In this document: positions 15,690 through 28,193 of the stretch, in pieces
How positions within the stretch are numbered: the stretch's first letter is position 1
Layout of the letters: every line of letters begins with the position of its first letter
Assembly: GCA_030038475.1 (NCBI GenBank)
Contig: JASHOU010000208.1
Location: 1-41,619 of the forward strand
Reading direction: 5' to 3'
Source: Terriglobales bacterium
Lineage (GTDB): Bacteria > Acidobacteriota > Terriglobia > Terriglobales > Acidobacteriaceae
DNA length: 41,619 bases
Notes under the pieces: model-generated
The model's input: the letters and a program-made list of their open reading frames with translations, nothing else
Database searches by the model: none
Told to the model about the DNA's origin: nothing
Position numbers and translations under genes: made by a program

Positions 15690-16159
15690 TCGCAGGCGGG
15701 CCAGTCTTTGCCAGTGGGATCGATTAAGTGGCGATATTGGTCTTCGCTTCCAACGAAGAAGCGCACAAAGGGCGTGGAGGTTGGCTCATCGACCATGGTT
15801 TCAACTTCCCAGATCGCGCCGCCTTTGCAAAAACCGGCGTTCGAAAGCCGCGTGCGGCGGTCTCCGGAGTAGTAGAAAAAATCGTCGCTGCCGTGGCCGG
15901 TGAGCGGATCGGAAGACGTTGCGAGCGTGCCCTGGGAGTTGAGCTTGAGCAGAAGGCGTCCGTCTTCGGTCGGTAGTGGCGGTGCGCTTTTTTGGCGGAA
16001 ATCGATGCGTACCCAGCCCGTGTATCCGGCAGGCATCAGGAAACGCTCGGGCGGACGGCGATGGAAAACAAGATCGAAGGCCGTGGGGCCGAGGATGACG
16101 GCCGCGATCATCAGAGGAACACAAACGATCGCGACGGGCAGAAATGTACCTTTGCTCAT
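15686..16159 (-). CDS. Membrane-anchored extracytoplasmic protein, possibly DUF6843-like
   Basis: 157 aa. Residues 5-28 are a signal/anchor segment. The rest is a beta-rich outer domain beginning RFLMPAGYTGWVRIDF and containing APPLPTEDGRLLLKLNSQGTL, a pattern I associate tentatively with DUF6843 proteins. A single internal Cys (GFCKGG) and a C-terminal PACE are present. Coupled by a 4-nt overlap to the small membrane protein downstream. Function unknown. Confidence 0.6.
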   Translation of the reverse strand: MSKGTFLPVAIVCVPLMIAAVILGPTAFDLVFHRRPPERFLMPAGYTGWVRIDFRQKSAPPLPTEDGRLLLKLNSQGTLATSSDPLTGHGSDDFFYYSGDRRTRLSNAGFCKGGAIWEVETMVDEPTSTPFVRFFVGSEDQYRHLIDPTGKDWPACE

Positions 16160-16236
16160 GCTTACTTAGGAGTGGAGGAAATTATGCCACAAATGGGACA
16201 TGGTCTCCGGCTCGTCCTGCGACAATATCAGACTTC

Positions 16237-16644
16237 TTATCGCCCCGGCGGGCAAAGGATCGGGATAACGTCGCGTTTATTGCGACGGTACACGCGGAAA
16301 TCGTCTTCATCGACGGTGAGGATGGTGTGGCGCGGGAAGAGTTCGCTCATGCGGATAAGACAAAGATCGGCCAAGTCGGGATGGCGGTTGGCGTAGCGGC
16401 GGGCGAGGTCGAGCACATGATCGAGATGGCGCGTTAAATCAAATGCGAGGCGAAGCATGCCGTCTTGCAGCATACGCAACGGCAGGTCGCTGGAACGGAC
16501 CTGAAAGGCTGTTTCCGATAGGACGGATTCACAGGTCAAGGCGGGCCATTTGATACTCTCGGAAACTTCTTTAGCCCAGGAATGATGATTGTCGTAAGTT
16601 TCGAGGAAAGCTACGAGAAAGCCGGTGTCTACTATAGCGTTCAC
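16237..16644 (-). CDS. PIN-domain RNase toxin (VapC-like)
   Basis: 135 aa, GTG start at 16644. PIN-domain acids are visible: Asp6 in NAIVDTGFLVA, Glu in CESVLSETAF, Asp in DLADLCLIRM and Asp in LTVDEDDF. VapC toxins cut specific RNAs, often tRNA or rRNA. Its start overlaps the stop of the upstream ribbon-helix-helix gene (GTGA), the standard antitoxin-toxin order. The C-terminus is basic (RRNKRDVIPILCPPGR). Confidence 0.85.
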   Translation of the reverse strand: MNAIVDTGFLVAFLETYDNHHSWAKEVSESIKWPALTCESVLSETAFQVRSSDLPLRMLQDGMLRLAFDLTRHLDHVLDLARRYANRHPDLADLCLIRMSELFPRHTILTVDEDDFRVYRRNKRDVIPILCPPGR

Positions 16645-16871
16645 TTGCGCGAGTATCCCTTGCGTGATGAGAGATCCGGGGGACCATCCTTGAGAATACC
16701 GACGTACTTTCTCCAGGCTTGATTTCCATTCGCCTGATTTTCATTGGATCGGAGGGTGACTTCCAGAGATTCCCGAACCACACGGTTCACGGGAAGGCCG
16801 GTGCGGCGAGACTTCTCTCGGAGGCGCTTGAGCAAGTCTTCGGGCAGGCGGATGGTGAGCGTGTTACTCAT
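16641..16871 (-). CDS. Ribbon-helix-helix antitoxin of the VapC-like pair
   Basis: 76 aa from ATG 16871 (MSNTLTIRLPEDLLKRLREK); an in-frame GTG at 16889 would add six residues. The beta-strand TLTIRLP plus the two helices to about residue 45 form an RHH DNA-binding domain. The C-terminal region, ending in DLSSRKGYSRK, would bind and silence the PIN toxin. It likely represses its own promoter in the short gap to carB. Overlaps the toxin gene by 4 nt. Confidence 0.8.
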   Translation of the reverse strand: MSNTLTIRLPEDLLKRLREKSRRTGLPVNRVVRESLEVTLRSNENQANGNQAWRKYVGILKDGPPDLSSRKGYSRK

Positions 16872-16898
16872 ATGGCAGGATTGTAACACACATTGAGC

Positions 16899-20207
<3,309 letters not shown>

Positions 20208-20210
20208 TTA

Positions 20211-20260
20211 AAGCAGTTCTCAGTTGCCAGTTGTCAGTTCTCAGTTATTTGCTCAGTGAC
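20211..20260 (-). repeat. Heptamer array between carB and the upstream secreted-protein gene
   Basis: On the minus strand 7-nt units run ataactg, agaactg, acaactg, gcaactg, agaactg. The array supplies the last codons and stop (20234) of the upstream gene and ends just before the carB ATG. It therefore forms the whole intergenic spacer. Confidence 0.7.
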
Positions 20261-21022
20261 CGAATACCGATACGGATTTCTTCCTGCTCCACACCGCGCA
20301 AGCTCCAGTTTTAGTTCAATTCCTCGCCAGGCTCTATCGGAATTGGCAGTCACTTCCAATGGCACAAGAGCCGGATTAAATCCACTCACGGCAACGTGGA
20401 GTTCATAATTTCCATCCGGAACCGCTAGCGAAAACTCGCCTCGCGTATTTGTGCTGCCTTGCATCTCTAACCCGGCATCATTCACGTCGAGGTTCTTTAC
20501 CTGAAATTGGGTGTTGGCGAAAACGGCTCCTGACGAGTCATACAACCTCCCAGCGATACGTTGCACAAGAAGTGGAGCAGGACGCAGAGGTGGCGGGGGA
20601 GCCTCGGGAAGGAGTTCGAATTCTACATGCGAAGAATCAGTATCGCTCTGACTCGACACTCTAATACTGCCCAACCAATGCTTGTGCTCTTTTTCAAGAA
20701 CTGAAAGGGCATATATTCCAGGACTCATTCGGCTCAGAGCTATCTCTCCGCGTGTATTCGTGGCGACTTGCGTGATGGTAAGCAACGGTTTCATTGTTTT
20801 TTCGTTTTCGAGGCGTTCAACGACTATCGAAATACCCACGAGTGGCTGCTTGTTTTTAAGGGCGACGACGGTCACGTTACTCCCCACCTTCTGAGGTGGA
20901 ACTTCTACCTCGACAACAGTGCAGGCGCTCGCCAACTCCGCCGCCAGAAAAATTAGCGTCGCATAGGCTTGAAAGGTTCGCGGATTTAGAAAGTTGAATG
21001 AGCGTCTAACAATCTTGTACAC
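20234..21022 (-). CDS. Exported protein with two carboxypeptidase-regulatory-like domains
   Basis: 262 aa, GTG start with AAGGAG 12 nt upstream. An N-terminal hydrophobic segment (AYATLIFLAAELASAC) is a signal peptide; LASAC is a weak lipobox. First beta domain, about 45-130 (VTVVALKNKQPLVGISIVVE... NTRGEIALSRMSPGIYAL); second, about 155-245 (AGRLYDSSGAVFANTQFQV... NTRGEFSLAVPDGNYELHV). These are Ig-like modules common on acidobacterial surface proteins. It has no obvious tie to pyrimidine synthesis though it sits between carA and carB. Its last codons come from a heptamer array, so its natural C-terminus may have been altered. Confidence 0.7.
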   Translation of the reverse strand: MYKIVRRSFNFLNPRTFQAYATLIFLAAELASACTVVEVEVPPQKVGSNVTVVALKNKQPLVGISIVVERLENEKTMKPLLTITQVATNTRGEIALSRMSPGIYALSVLEKEHKHWLGSIRVSSQSDTDSSHVEFELLPEAPPPPLRPAPLLVQRIAGRLYDSSGAVFANTQFQVKNLDVNDAGLEMQGSTNTRGEFSLAVPDGNYELHVAVSGFNPALVPLEVTANSDRAWRGIELKLELARCGAGRNPYRYSVTEQITEN

Positions 21023-21056
21023 AAAGTAGCCTCACTCCTTAGTCTTCGGACTGTAG

Positions 21057-21090
21057 CTGGCCACCGACCACCGATCACTGGCCACTGGGT
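21057..21090 (-). repeat. Heptamer array overlapping the carA stop codon
   Basis: Minus-strand units cagtggc, cagtgat, cggtggt, cggtggc. The first two encode the last carA residues (PSGQ) and contain its TGA stop. Confidence 0.65.
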
Positions 21091-22220
21091 TTAAACTCCT
21101 CCATCATCTTCACGAAATCTTTGAACAGATAATGCGAATCGTGCGGGCCTGGCGCGGCTTCCGGATGGTACTGCACGGTGAAGAGCGGCAAATTCCGGTG
21201 GCGCATGCCTTCCAGCGTTGAATCGTTCAGATCCATGTGCGTGAGTTCGACTTCGCTTTGCGGTAGCGAATCGGGATCGACGGCGAAGTTGTGGTTGTGG
21301 GCGGTGATCTCGATTTTGCCGTTGGCCAACTGCTTCACGGGATGATTTCCGCCGTGGTGGCCGAACTTCAGCTTGAAAGTTTTGCCGCCGAGCGCGATGC
21401 CGGTAAGTTGGTGGCCGAGGCAGATTCCGAAGATCGGCTGGCGTCCCATGAGGCGGCGAATGTTATCGACCGCGTAGGTGCAGGGCTCGGGATCGCCGGG
21501 GCCGTTCGACAGGAAAACGCCGTCGGGCTTTAAGGCGATCACATCTTCGGCCATGGTTTGCGCCGGGACGACGGTCACCTTACAGCCTTCTCCGCGCAGC
21601 TTGCGCAGAATGTTTTGCTTGATGCCGAAATCGTAGGCGACCACGTGGAAGCGGGCCTGCTCGTCTTTTACGCCGACGACTTCGTCGGGCAGATGCGAGC
21701 GCTCGCCGGTTTCCCAGACGTAGGTTCGGTTGGTGGAGACGACTTTGGCGAGATCCTGGCCATCCATTTTTGGAATCGCGCGCGCCTTGGCGACGAGGTT
21801 ATCGGCGTCTTCTTCGAGCGTGGAGATCACGCCGCGCATCACGCCATGGGTGCGCAGGTGGCACACCAGGGCGCGCGTATCGATTTCGGCGAGCACGGGA
21901 ATCTTGAACTGCTCCATGAACTCATCGGTGACCTGCTGCGAGCGCCAATTGGAGCTGACCTTGGAAAACTCGCGCACGATCAGGCCTTCGATGTAGGGGC
22001 GCGTGGCTTCGCTGTCTTCGGGGTTGGTGCCGTAGTTGCCGATTTCAGGATTGGTGAGAACGACGATCTGGCCGGCGTAGGAGGGGTCGGTGAAAATTTC
22101 CTGGTAGCCGGTAATGGAAGTATTAAAAACGACTTCGCCGGAGCACTCGCCTTTGGCGCCGTAGCCTTTGCCTCGGAAGACGCGACCGTCTTCGAGGGCA
22201 AGCGTAGCTTGCATTGTCAC
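21075..22220 (-). CDS. carA: Carbamoyl-phosphate synthase small subunit (glutamine amidotransferase)
   Basis: 381 aa, usual length. It hydrolyses glutamine and delivers ammonia to CarB. The N-terminal CPSase domain opens ATLALEDGRVFRGKGYGAKGE. The class-I glutaminase domain has the nucleophile Cys in GICLGHQL, plus HHGGNHPV and the catalytic His/Glu in VQYHPEAAPGPHDS. TAGGAGTGACA directly precedes the ATG, a good ribosome site. An unrelated 262-aa gene separates it from carB. The stop codon lies inside a heptamer array. Confidence 0.97.
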   Translation of the reverse strand: MTMQATLALEDGRVFRGKGYGAKGECSGEVVFNTSITGYQEIFTDPSYAGQIVVLTNPEIGNYGTNPEDSEATRPYIEGLIVREFSKVSSNWRSQQVTDEFMEQFKIPVLAEIDTRALVCHLRTHGVMRGVISTLEEDADNLVAKARAIPKMDGQDLAKVVSTNRTYVWETGERSHLPDEVVGVKDEQARFHVVAYDFGIKQNILRKLRGEGCKVTVVPAQTMAEDVIALKPDGVFLSNGPGDPEPCTYAVDNIRRLMGRQPIFGICLGHQLTGIALGGKTFKLKFGHHGGNHPVKQLANGKIEITAHNHNFAVDPDSLPQSEVELTHMDLNDSTLEGMRHRNLPLFTVQYHPEAAPGPHDSHYLFKDFVKMMEEFKPSGQ

Positions 22221-22333
22221 TCCTACACCCGTCGCGCGAACACCGCGCGCGCCGGGGGCCCCTTGGTCTGGGAGTGGATTTTATAGATTTTAACAGGGGT
22301 GAGGTTGTGGATATCAGGGAAAGTTGTGAGCCG

Positions 22334-22570
22334 TCAGTTCGGAGGCCCATCACTATCTCGGCGTTGACGCAACGCCGTCCGAACTATTTGAACGGAGCCG
22401 TAAGAAAAAAGGGCATAGACCAAACACGCGATGATCCACATGATTTTGAACCCAACGCGAGGCTCGTGGACAGCCCAAACTACCGCGCGGATCGCCTGTA
22501 TCGCCATGATGATTGACCAGACCGACCAGAACAGGATGTAGGATCGTTTCACGACTGCGAAATCATACAT
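22334..22570 (-). CDS. Small two-segment membrane protein downstream of lepB
   Basis: 78 aa starting MYDFAVVKRSYILFWSVWS at ATG 22570. Two hydrophobic segments (about 10-32 and 42-66) are joined by HEPRVGFK, and the tail is charged (RQRRDSDGPPN). It begins 13 nt after the lepB stop. A longer in-frame extension upstream only reads lepB in another frame and is rejected. No family is recognised. Confidence 0.6.
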   Translation of the reverse strand: MYDFAVVKRSYILFWSVWSIIMAIQAIRAVVWAVHEPRVGFKIMWIIACLVYALFSYGSVQIVRTALRQRRDSDGPPN

Positions 22571-22583
22571 CGAAAATATGGCG

Positions 22584-23159
22584 CTACCGCAGCCGGCCGA
22601 GCTTATCCATGGGCCAGTAGCCGAAGACGGCTTTGCCGTAGATGTAGCGTTCGTTGACGCAGCCGAAGTCACGGCTGTCGTTCGACATGGTGCGATGGTC
22701 GCCGAGCACGAAGTAGTTGTTGGCCGGAACCACGATTTCTCCGTAGGAGCGAGCATCGGCGTAGTCGCTGGGAACGTAGTCTTCATCGAGCGCCTCGCCG
22801 TTGACGTAAACCTGTCCATCATCGATGCGGACGTGGTCGCCGGCAATTCCGATGACGCGTTTGATATAGCTCTTCGAGGTGTCGCGCGGATAGCGGAAGA
22901 CGACGATATCGCCGCGCTCGATCGGCTCCCAGCGATAGACGAATTTGTTGACGAAGATGCGTTCCTGGTCTTCGAGGCTGGGCATCATGCTGGTGCCCTC
23001 GACTTTTACCGGCTGGTAGAGGAAGACAATGATGAAAGCGGAAATCGCGAGGGAGATGAACAGATCGCGCGCCCACACGGCCACCACCGGCAGCGAATGT
23101 GGGCGAGATTCGACAGGAGAAGCCGGATTCGACGGTAGAGGATTCCCCAGGTCAGACAT
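22584..23159 (-). CDS. lepB: Signal peptidase I
   Basis: 191 aa. It cleaves signal peptides at the outer face of the cytoplasmic membrane. One membrane anchor (about 32-50, LFISLAISAFIIVFLY) is followed by the catalytic Ser57 in VEGTSMMPSL and general base Lys100 in KSYIKRVIG. NNYFVLGDHRTMSNDSRDFG is the family box E (VPxxxYFxxGDNRxNSxDSR) with His replacing the usual Asn in GDNR. One anchor, as in many short LepB proteins. Confidence 0.95.
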   Translation of the reverse strand: MSDLGNPLPSNPASPVESRPHSLPVVAVWARDLFISLAISAFIIVFLYQPVKVEGTSMMPSLEDQERIFVNKFVYRWEPIERGDIVVFRYPRDTSKSYIKRVIGIAGDHVRIDDGQVYVNGEALDEDYVPSDYADARSYGEIVVPANNYFVLGDHRTMSNDSRDFGCVNERYIYGKAVFGYWPMDKLGRLR

Positions 23160-23261
23160 TCCTGTTATTCTATCCGACTTTTAGGGTTGCCAAACCCTCA
23201 GTTTCCCATTACAAACTATGCAACCTTCAGGAGACGTAAAGCTGAGAACGACCGCGGAACC

Positions 23262-23690
23262 ATGACCGACTACTCCATTTTTCCGAAGATCAATGCCACG
23301 CTCAACGGCGCGAGCGCCGTACTGCTCGTGACGGGACGCATTCTGATTGCGCGCCGCAAAATCGCGGCACATCGAGTTGCCATGTTGAGTGCATTCGCCG
23401 CATCGACTCTATTTCTGGCATCGTATGTTTACTATCACTGGCCGCATCATGGCGGGATTGTCTATTTTCACGGAACAGGATGGATCAGGACTCTATATTT
23501 CACCATCCTGATCTCGCATACCACGCTCGCGATTATCGTTGTGCCGGTGGTGCTGGTTACGCTGACCCGAGCCTTGCGCGGGCAGTTCGATCAGCATCGG
23601 GCGATTGCACGATGGACGTTTCCGATCTGGCTGTACGTTTCGGTGACGGGCGTGATCGTTTACCTGATACTGTTTCAGATGGGCGGATAA
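23262..23690 (+). CDS. DUF420 membrane protein (CtaM/YozB-like)
   Basis: 142 aa from ATG 23262 (MTDYSIFPKINATLNGASAV). Four membrane segments and conserved His residues (AHRVAML, YYHWPHHGG, ISHTTLA, FDQHRAIARW) match DUF420. The Staphylococcus member CtaM is needed for a functional heme-A oxidase. Here a Cox15-type heme A synthase lies 11 kb away, consistent with an aa3-type oxidase in this organism. It is divergent from lepB. Confidence 0.85.
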   Translation: MTDYSIFPKINATLNGASAVLLVTGRILIARRKIAAHRVAMLSAFAASTLFLASYVYYHWPHHGGIVYFHGTGWIRTLYFTILISHTTLAIIVVPVVLVTLTRALRGQFDQHRAIARWTFPIWLYVSVTGVIVYLILFQMGG

Positions 23691-23895
23691 CAGCGTTGGT
23701 TTCTGTTTGAGGGCTTGGGATTGCGCTATCTCAAAGGGACGCCGCGTGGCGCACGATGCCGCGTTCCCGGAGCAAGACAGATTTTCAGACAGCCGGATGG
23801 TAGTTTCTGAAATCCGCAGATCTCGGAAGCTACCCAGCGGCCGATTCATCACATTTTTTCTGTACGGGCGACACCGCCAAGGAACTGCCCAATTC

Positions 23896-23904
23896 TGCTA
23901 TAGT
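23896..23904 (+). promoter_or_regulatory. Extended -10 promoter of ssb
   Basis: TGC-TATAGT, an extended -10 box, 72 bp upstream of the ssb ATG. There is no good -35, as is common with extended -10 promoters. The 285-bp region from 23691 to the ssb start holds no other gene I can support. Confidence 0.45.
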
Positions 23905-23975
23905 GAGCGTCTAGCGACAAGACGCGTCCCAGACAATCTCGCACACGTCAGCGTTTGCAAAAGGAGCCCGCCATC

Positions 23976-24464
23976 ATGAAAAGCGTAAACAAGGTCATCC
24001 TGATTGGAAACCTAGGCAAGGATCCGGAAATAAAGTACACGCCGCAAGGCACGCCGGTCGCGAAGATCGCTTTGGCTACCAACGAGCATTTTAAGGGCAA
24101 AGACGGCCAGTGGCAGGATCGCACGGAGTGGCACAACGTAGTCCTGTGGCAGCGGCTCGCGGAGATTGCCGGCGAGTATCTGAAAAAGGGCGGCAAGGTC
24201 TATATCGAAGGCCGCCTGCAGACCCGTTCGTGGGACGACAAGCAGACCGGCCAGAAGAAGTACATGACCGAAGTTGTTGCCAACGATCTGGTGTTGCTCA
24301 GCGGGCGCGGCGAAGGCGGCGGCGATTATGCTGGCAGTTCGCGCGGAGCATCGGCATCGTCTTCGTCTTCGGCGGGCGGCAATAATTTCGACCAGAGCGT
24401 ACACGAGCCGGAACACGCGCCGGTTGGCAGTTCCCCGATCACGGATGAGGACATTCCGTTTTAG
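23976..24464 (+). CDS. ssb: Single-stranded DNA-binding protein
   Basis: 162 aa from ATG 23976, with AAGGAG 9 nt upstream; an in-frame ATG seven codons earlier lacks a site. OB-fold at 1-105 (NKVILIGNLGKDPEIKYT, RTEWHNVVLW, GKVYIEGRLQTRSW, TEVVAND). A Gly/Ser-rich flexible linker follows at about 112-140. The acidic tip DEDIPF is the partner-binding tail. It coats single-stranded DNA in replication, repair and recombination. Monocistronic. Confidence 0.98.
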   Translation: MKSVNKVILIGNLGKDPEIKYTPQGTPVAKIALATNEHFKGKDGQWQDRTEWHNVVLWQRLAEIAGEYLKKGGKVYIEGRLQTRSWDDKQTGQKKYMTEVVANDLVLLSGRGEGGGDYAGSSRGASASSSSSAGGNNFDQSVHEPEHAPVGSSPITDEDIPF

Positions 24465-24518
24465 GAGATCGACGCAACGCTTACAGCTGGAAGAACGCGG
24501 TCGACAGCGCGACACCAG

Positions 24519-25985
<1,467 letters not shown>

Positions 25986-26667
25986 ATTCGGCTGCTTCCT
26001 TATAAGAACAGTGGATATGTGCAAACCAACTATCGTCGCTCAGCGAATCAGCTTTTGCAAATGCGAGTGCCTGAATGCGCCTGAAAGCAACTCTAATGGT
26101 GCCTGCGACACATTGGTCGGCGCGGGCAACGGCAAGTCGCCGGCGCGGCCTGCCATTTCCGCTACCCACATTTCTATGAAGCGCTCCCTCGCTTGGTTGA
26201 GTGATCCAGCCATCATGCAGATGTGATCCTGCTGAGCAAATCTGACGAATCGATTTTTTTGGTTGGACGCGGCTGCTCAATACCAGCATAGTTGAATCGA
26301 GTTCGAACACCGGCCCGCGCGGAGAGTTGATCGAACTTGTTGTTTTCCAGCCCCGTCTGCTGCGTTGGGAAGATCCGCTTGTCGCGTTCTACGTCCCCCG
26401 CGGAAAAGCCTTCACGAGAGTGGTTGCAAATTCAGCTACGATCGGCCCCATATCCAATCGCAGCTGTCTCACCGGGAGCAGATCGTCATTGCATTCTGCT
26501 CCCGGTTTCCATTTTTTGGTAATCGGGCTTTGACAAAATCGGCGGGACAGAAAGCTGGGAGATCGAAGTAAGAATTCCACAGAAAAAAACAGCAGTATGC
26601 AGGATGGTAGTAATTAAGGAAGTGAGATCAAAGGGAAGAAACCAGCCGACACAGGTCGCCAGAAAGC
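25986..26667. other. 682-bp gap with no supported gene
   Basis: Lies between the inositol-phosphate-synthase gene and the GAF-ANTAR gene, both on the minus strand. Short frames exist on both strands but none has a convincing start, composition or domain. It should contain the promoter of the inositol-phosphate-synthase gene and the 3' end of the GAF-ANTAR transcript. The only clear structure is the hairpin at 26472-26505. Confidence 0.5.
26472..26516 (+). terminator. Strong hairpin with T-run, terminator-like
   Basis: An 11-bp perfect stem (ccgggagcaga at 26472-26482 with tctgctcccgg at 26495-26505) and a 12-nt loop, followed on the plus strand by tttccatttttt. The orientation suits a plus-strand transcript, but no plus-strand gene is supported upstream. 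It may belong to an unannotated small RNA, or act from the minus strand as a structural 3' end for the GAF-ANTAR message. Confidence 0.4.
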
Positions 26668-27534
26668 TCAGGCTTCATCGCGCGCTGCATCTCCCGAAAC
26701 GAGCCGCATTTCTGGGGGAATTTTGACCGGCGCACAGGGTGCGGTGTAGCGAAAATTGGGCTTTCCCCGGCCGTTCACGCGATTCCCGTCTGGCAAACGG
26801 TCTCGCTTCAGTTCTTCGCCCAGAATGATCGCCTCGGCGATATCTTTCATGGCTTTGCGCTTTTGCCGGCTTTGCTTCTGGAGCGCAAGATAGGCTTGTT
26901 CTTCGTTCCATCCCAGCTCTCGCTGCAGAATCCCTTTCGCGCGCTCGACCAGCTTTCGTGTTCGCAGCTGATCGCTCAGCTCCGAGTTAACCTCTTCCAT
27001 GCGCGTCAATTCAATCTCCGCGCCTAACAGAAATCCGACCGCGGAGATCACGCGAATCTCTTTCCGTCTATAGATGTGCGGCAAACGATGCTGCAGGTTG
27101 ATCGCTCCAACGACTCGCCCGCGGCACATCAGCGGCACTGAGAGAAACGCCTCGCAACTATCCTCCGGCGATCCGTCCTCCGGCAACTCGTGGAAAAACT
27201 GAAAGCGTGGATCTTGCGCCGCTTTCCTGGAGACCGTGACCGGGTCGTTATTTTCGGACACCCAACCCGTAATACCCCGTCCCGAAGGCAGTTTCAGCCG
27301 TTCCACCACATCGGGATGCGCGTTCTTCGACGCCCGCAGAACCAGTTCCTCGCCTTCCAGGACATAGATAAGACAGGAATCACACTTTACAAGCCGGCAG
27401 GCGAATTCAACCGCGCGTTCGAGCACTTCCTGGAAACCGCCGGCCACTTCCCGCCGGCCGCCAATCTCATGCAAAAAATCAACCGGTAATTCTTCGACGC
27501 TCATCAGATCGTCCATGAAGTAACTTAGCGGCAT
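26668..27534 (-). CDS. GAF-ANTAR signal-responsive RNA-binding antiterminator
   Basis: 288 aa. A GAF sensor domain covers about 25-180 (RAVEFACRLVKCDSCLIYVLEGEEL, SGRGITGWVSENNDPVTV, CEAFLSVPLMCRGRVVGAINLQH). An ANTAR domain covers about 190-240 (LRTRKLVERAKGILQRELGWNEEQAYLALQKQS). ANTAR domains bind paired stem-loops in mRNA leaders and prevent termination. A poorly conserved Pro/Arg-rich tail follows. The start is uncertain: Met1, Met7 and Met11 all lie within 30 nt and none has a strong ribosome site. No nitrogen or ethanolamine operon, the usual targets, is next to it. Confidence 0.88.
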   Translation of the reverse strand: MPLSYFMDDLMSVEELPVDFLHEIGGRREVAGGFQEVLERAVEFACRLVKCDSCLIYVLEGEELVLRASKNAHPDVVERLKLPSGRGITGWVSENNDPVTVSRKAAQDPRFQFFHELPEDGSPEDSCEAFLSVPLMCRGRVVGAINLQHRLPHIYRRKEIRVISAVGFLLGAEIELTRMEEVNSELSDQLRTRKLVERAKGILQRELGWNEEQAYLALQKQSRQKRKAMKDIAEAIILGEELKRDRLPDGNRVNGRGKPNFRYTAPCAPVKIPPEMRLVSGDAARDEA

Positions 27535-27638
27535 CCGTCAGGCGTGTCTAATTCCAAATTTCGATAGGAGCCATGAATGATTTTGTCGGTTTATTCACCC
27601 GCCTTTAACATCGTTTAGCTCCGCGCCGAGCCGGACAT

Positions 27639-28076
27639 TTATTTTTGCTCCAGGTCCACGGTCTTGACCGGCAAATCCCAGTGCGCATCGAGGATCTCGA
27701 AGCGCCGTTGCTCTTCCTTCGCGTATGTGGCCTGATCGGGCCAAAGCTGCTTCTTCAGCGTGTCTTCCTCGAAGGGCTCATTGGCAACGGTTGAATTCTT
27801 GAACACGATGGTCACGCGGTAATCCCAACGTCCGTCTTCGGTTGTGTGGTAGCGCGGCTGATCCATCCAAACCTTGATCATGCGGCCCATTTCGACTTCT
27901 TTTTTCAGGAGCGGGTAATGGTTCTTCTTGAACAATTGCAGAAACTCGTCCGCATGTCCCCACTTAGTCTTGTAGTAGTACTCGATGACAAAGGGCTTGC
28001 CGGTTTCGGGCGCGGACTGAGCGGGAACGGGGATGGGAAGCAAAACAAGTAATAGCAGCAGGAATCTCGACTTCAT
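27639..28076 (-). CDS. Small secreted protein, unknown function
   Basis: 145 aa with a signal peptide (SRFLLLLLVLLPIPVPAQS) and GGAGA 6 nt upstream of the ATG. The mature part (FVIEYYYKTKWGHADEFLQLFKKNHYPLLKKE... YRVTIVFKNS) has the strand-helix-strand rhythm of dimeric alpha/beta barrel (EthD/NIPSNAP-like) proteins, by eye only. Rich in Lys, Glu and Trp. Upstream of the GAF-ANTAR gene on the same strand. Confidence 0.7.
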   Translation of the reverse strand: MKSRFLLLLLVLLPIPVPAQSAPETGKPFVIEYYYKTKWGHADEFLQLFKKNHYPLLKKEVEMGRMIKVWMDQPRYHTTEDGRWDYRVTIVFKNSTVANEPFEEDTLKKQLWPDQATYAKEEQRRFEILDAHWDLPVKTVDLEQK

Positions 28077-28193
28077 CGATCGTCTCCGTAGGGTTTACTC
28101 AACAATTGTCGCATAAATTGTGGCAATGTCCAGAGCTTCGCCAAAATTCTCGTTACCGATGAGCGGCGCTGAACGGTTTTCGACAGCCTACGA

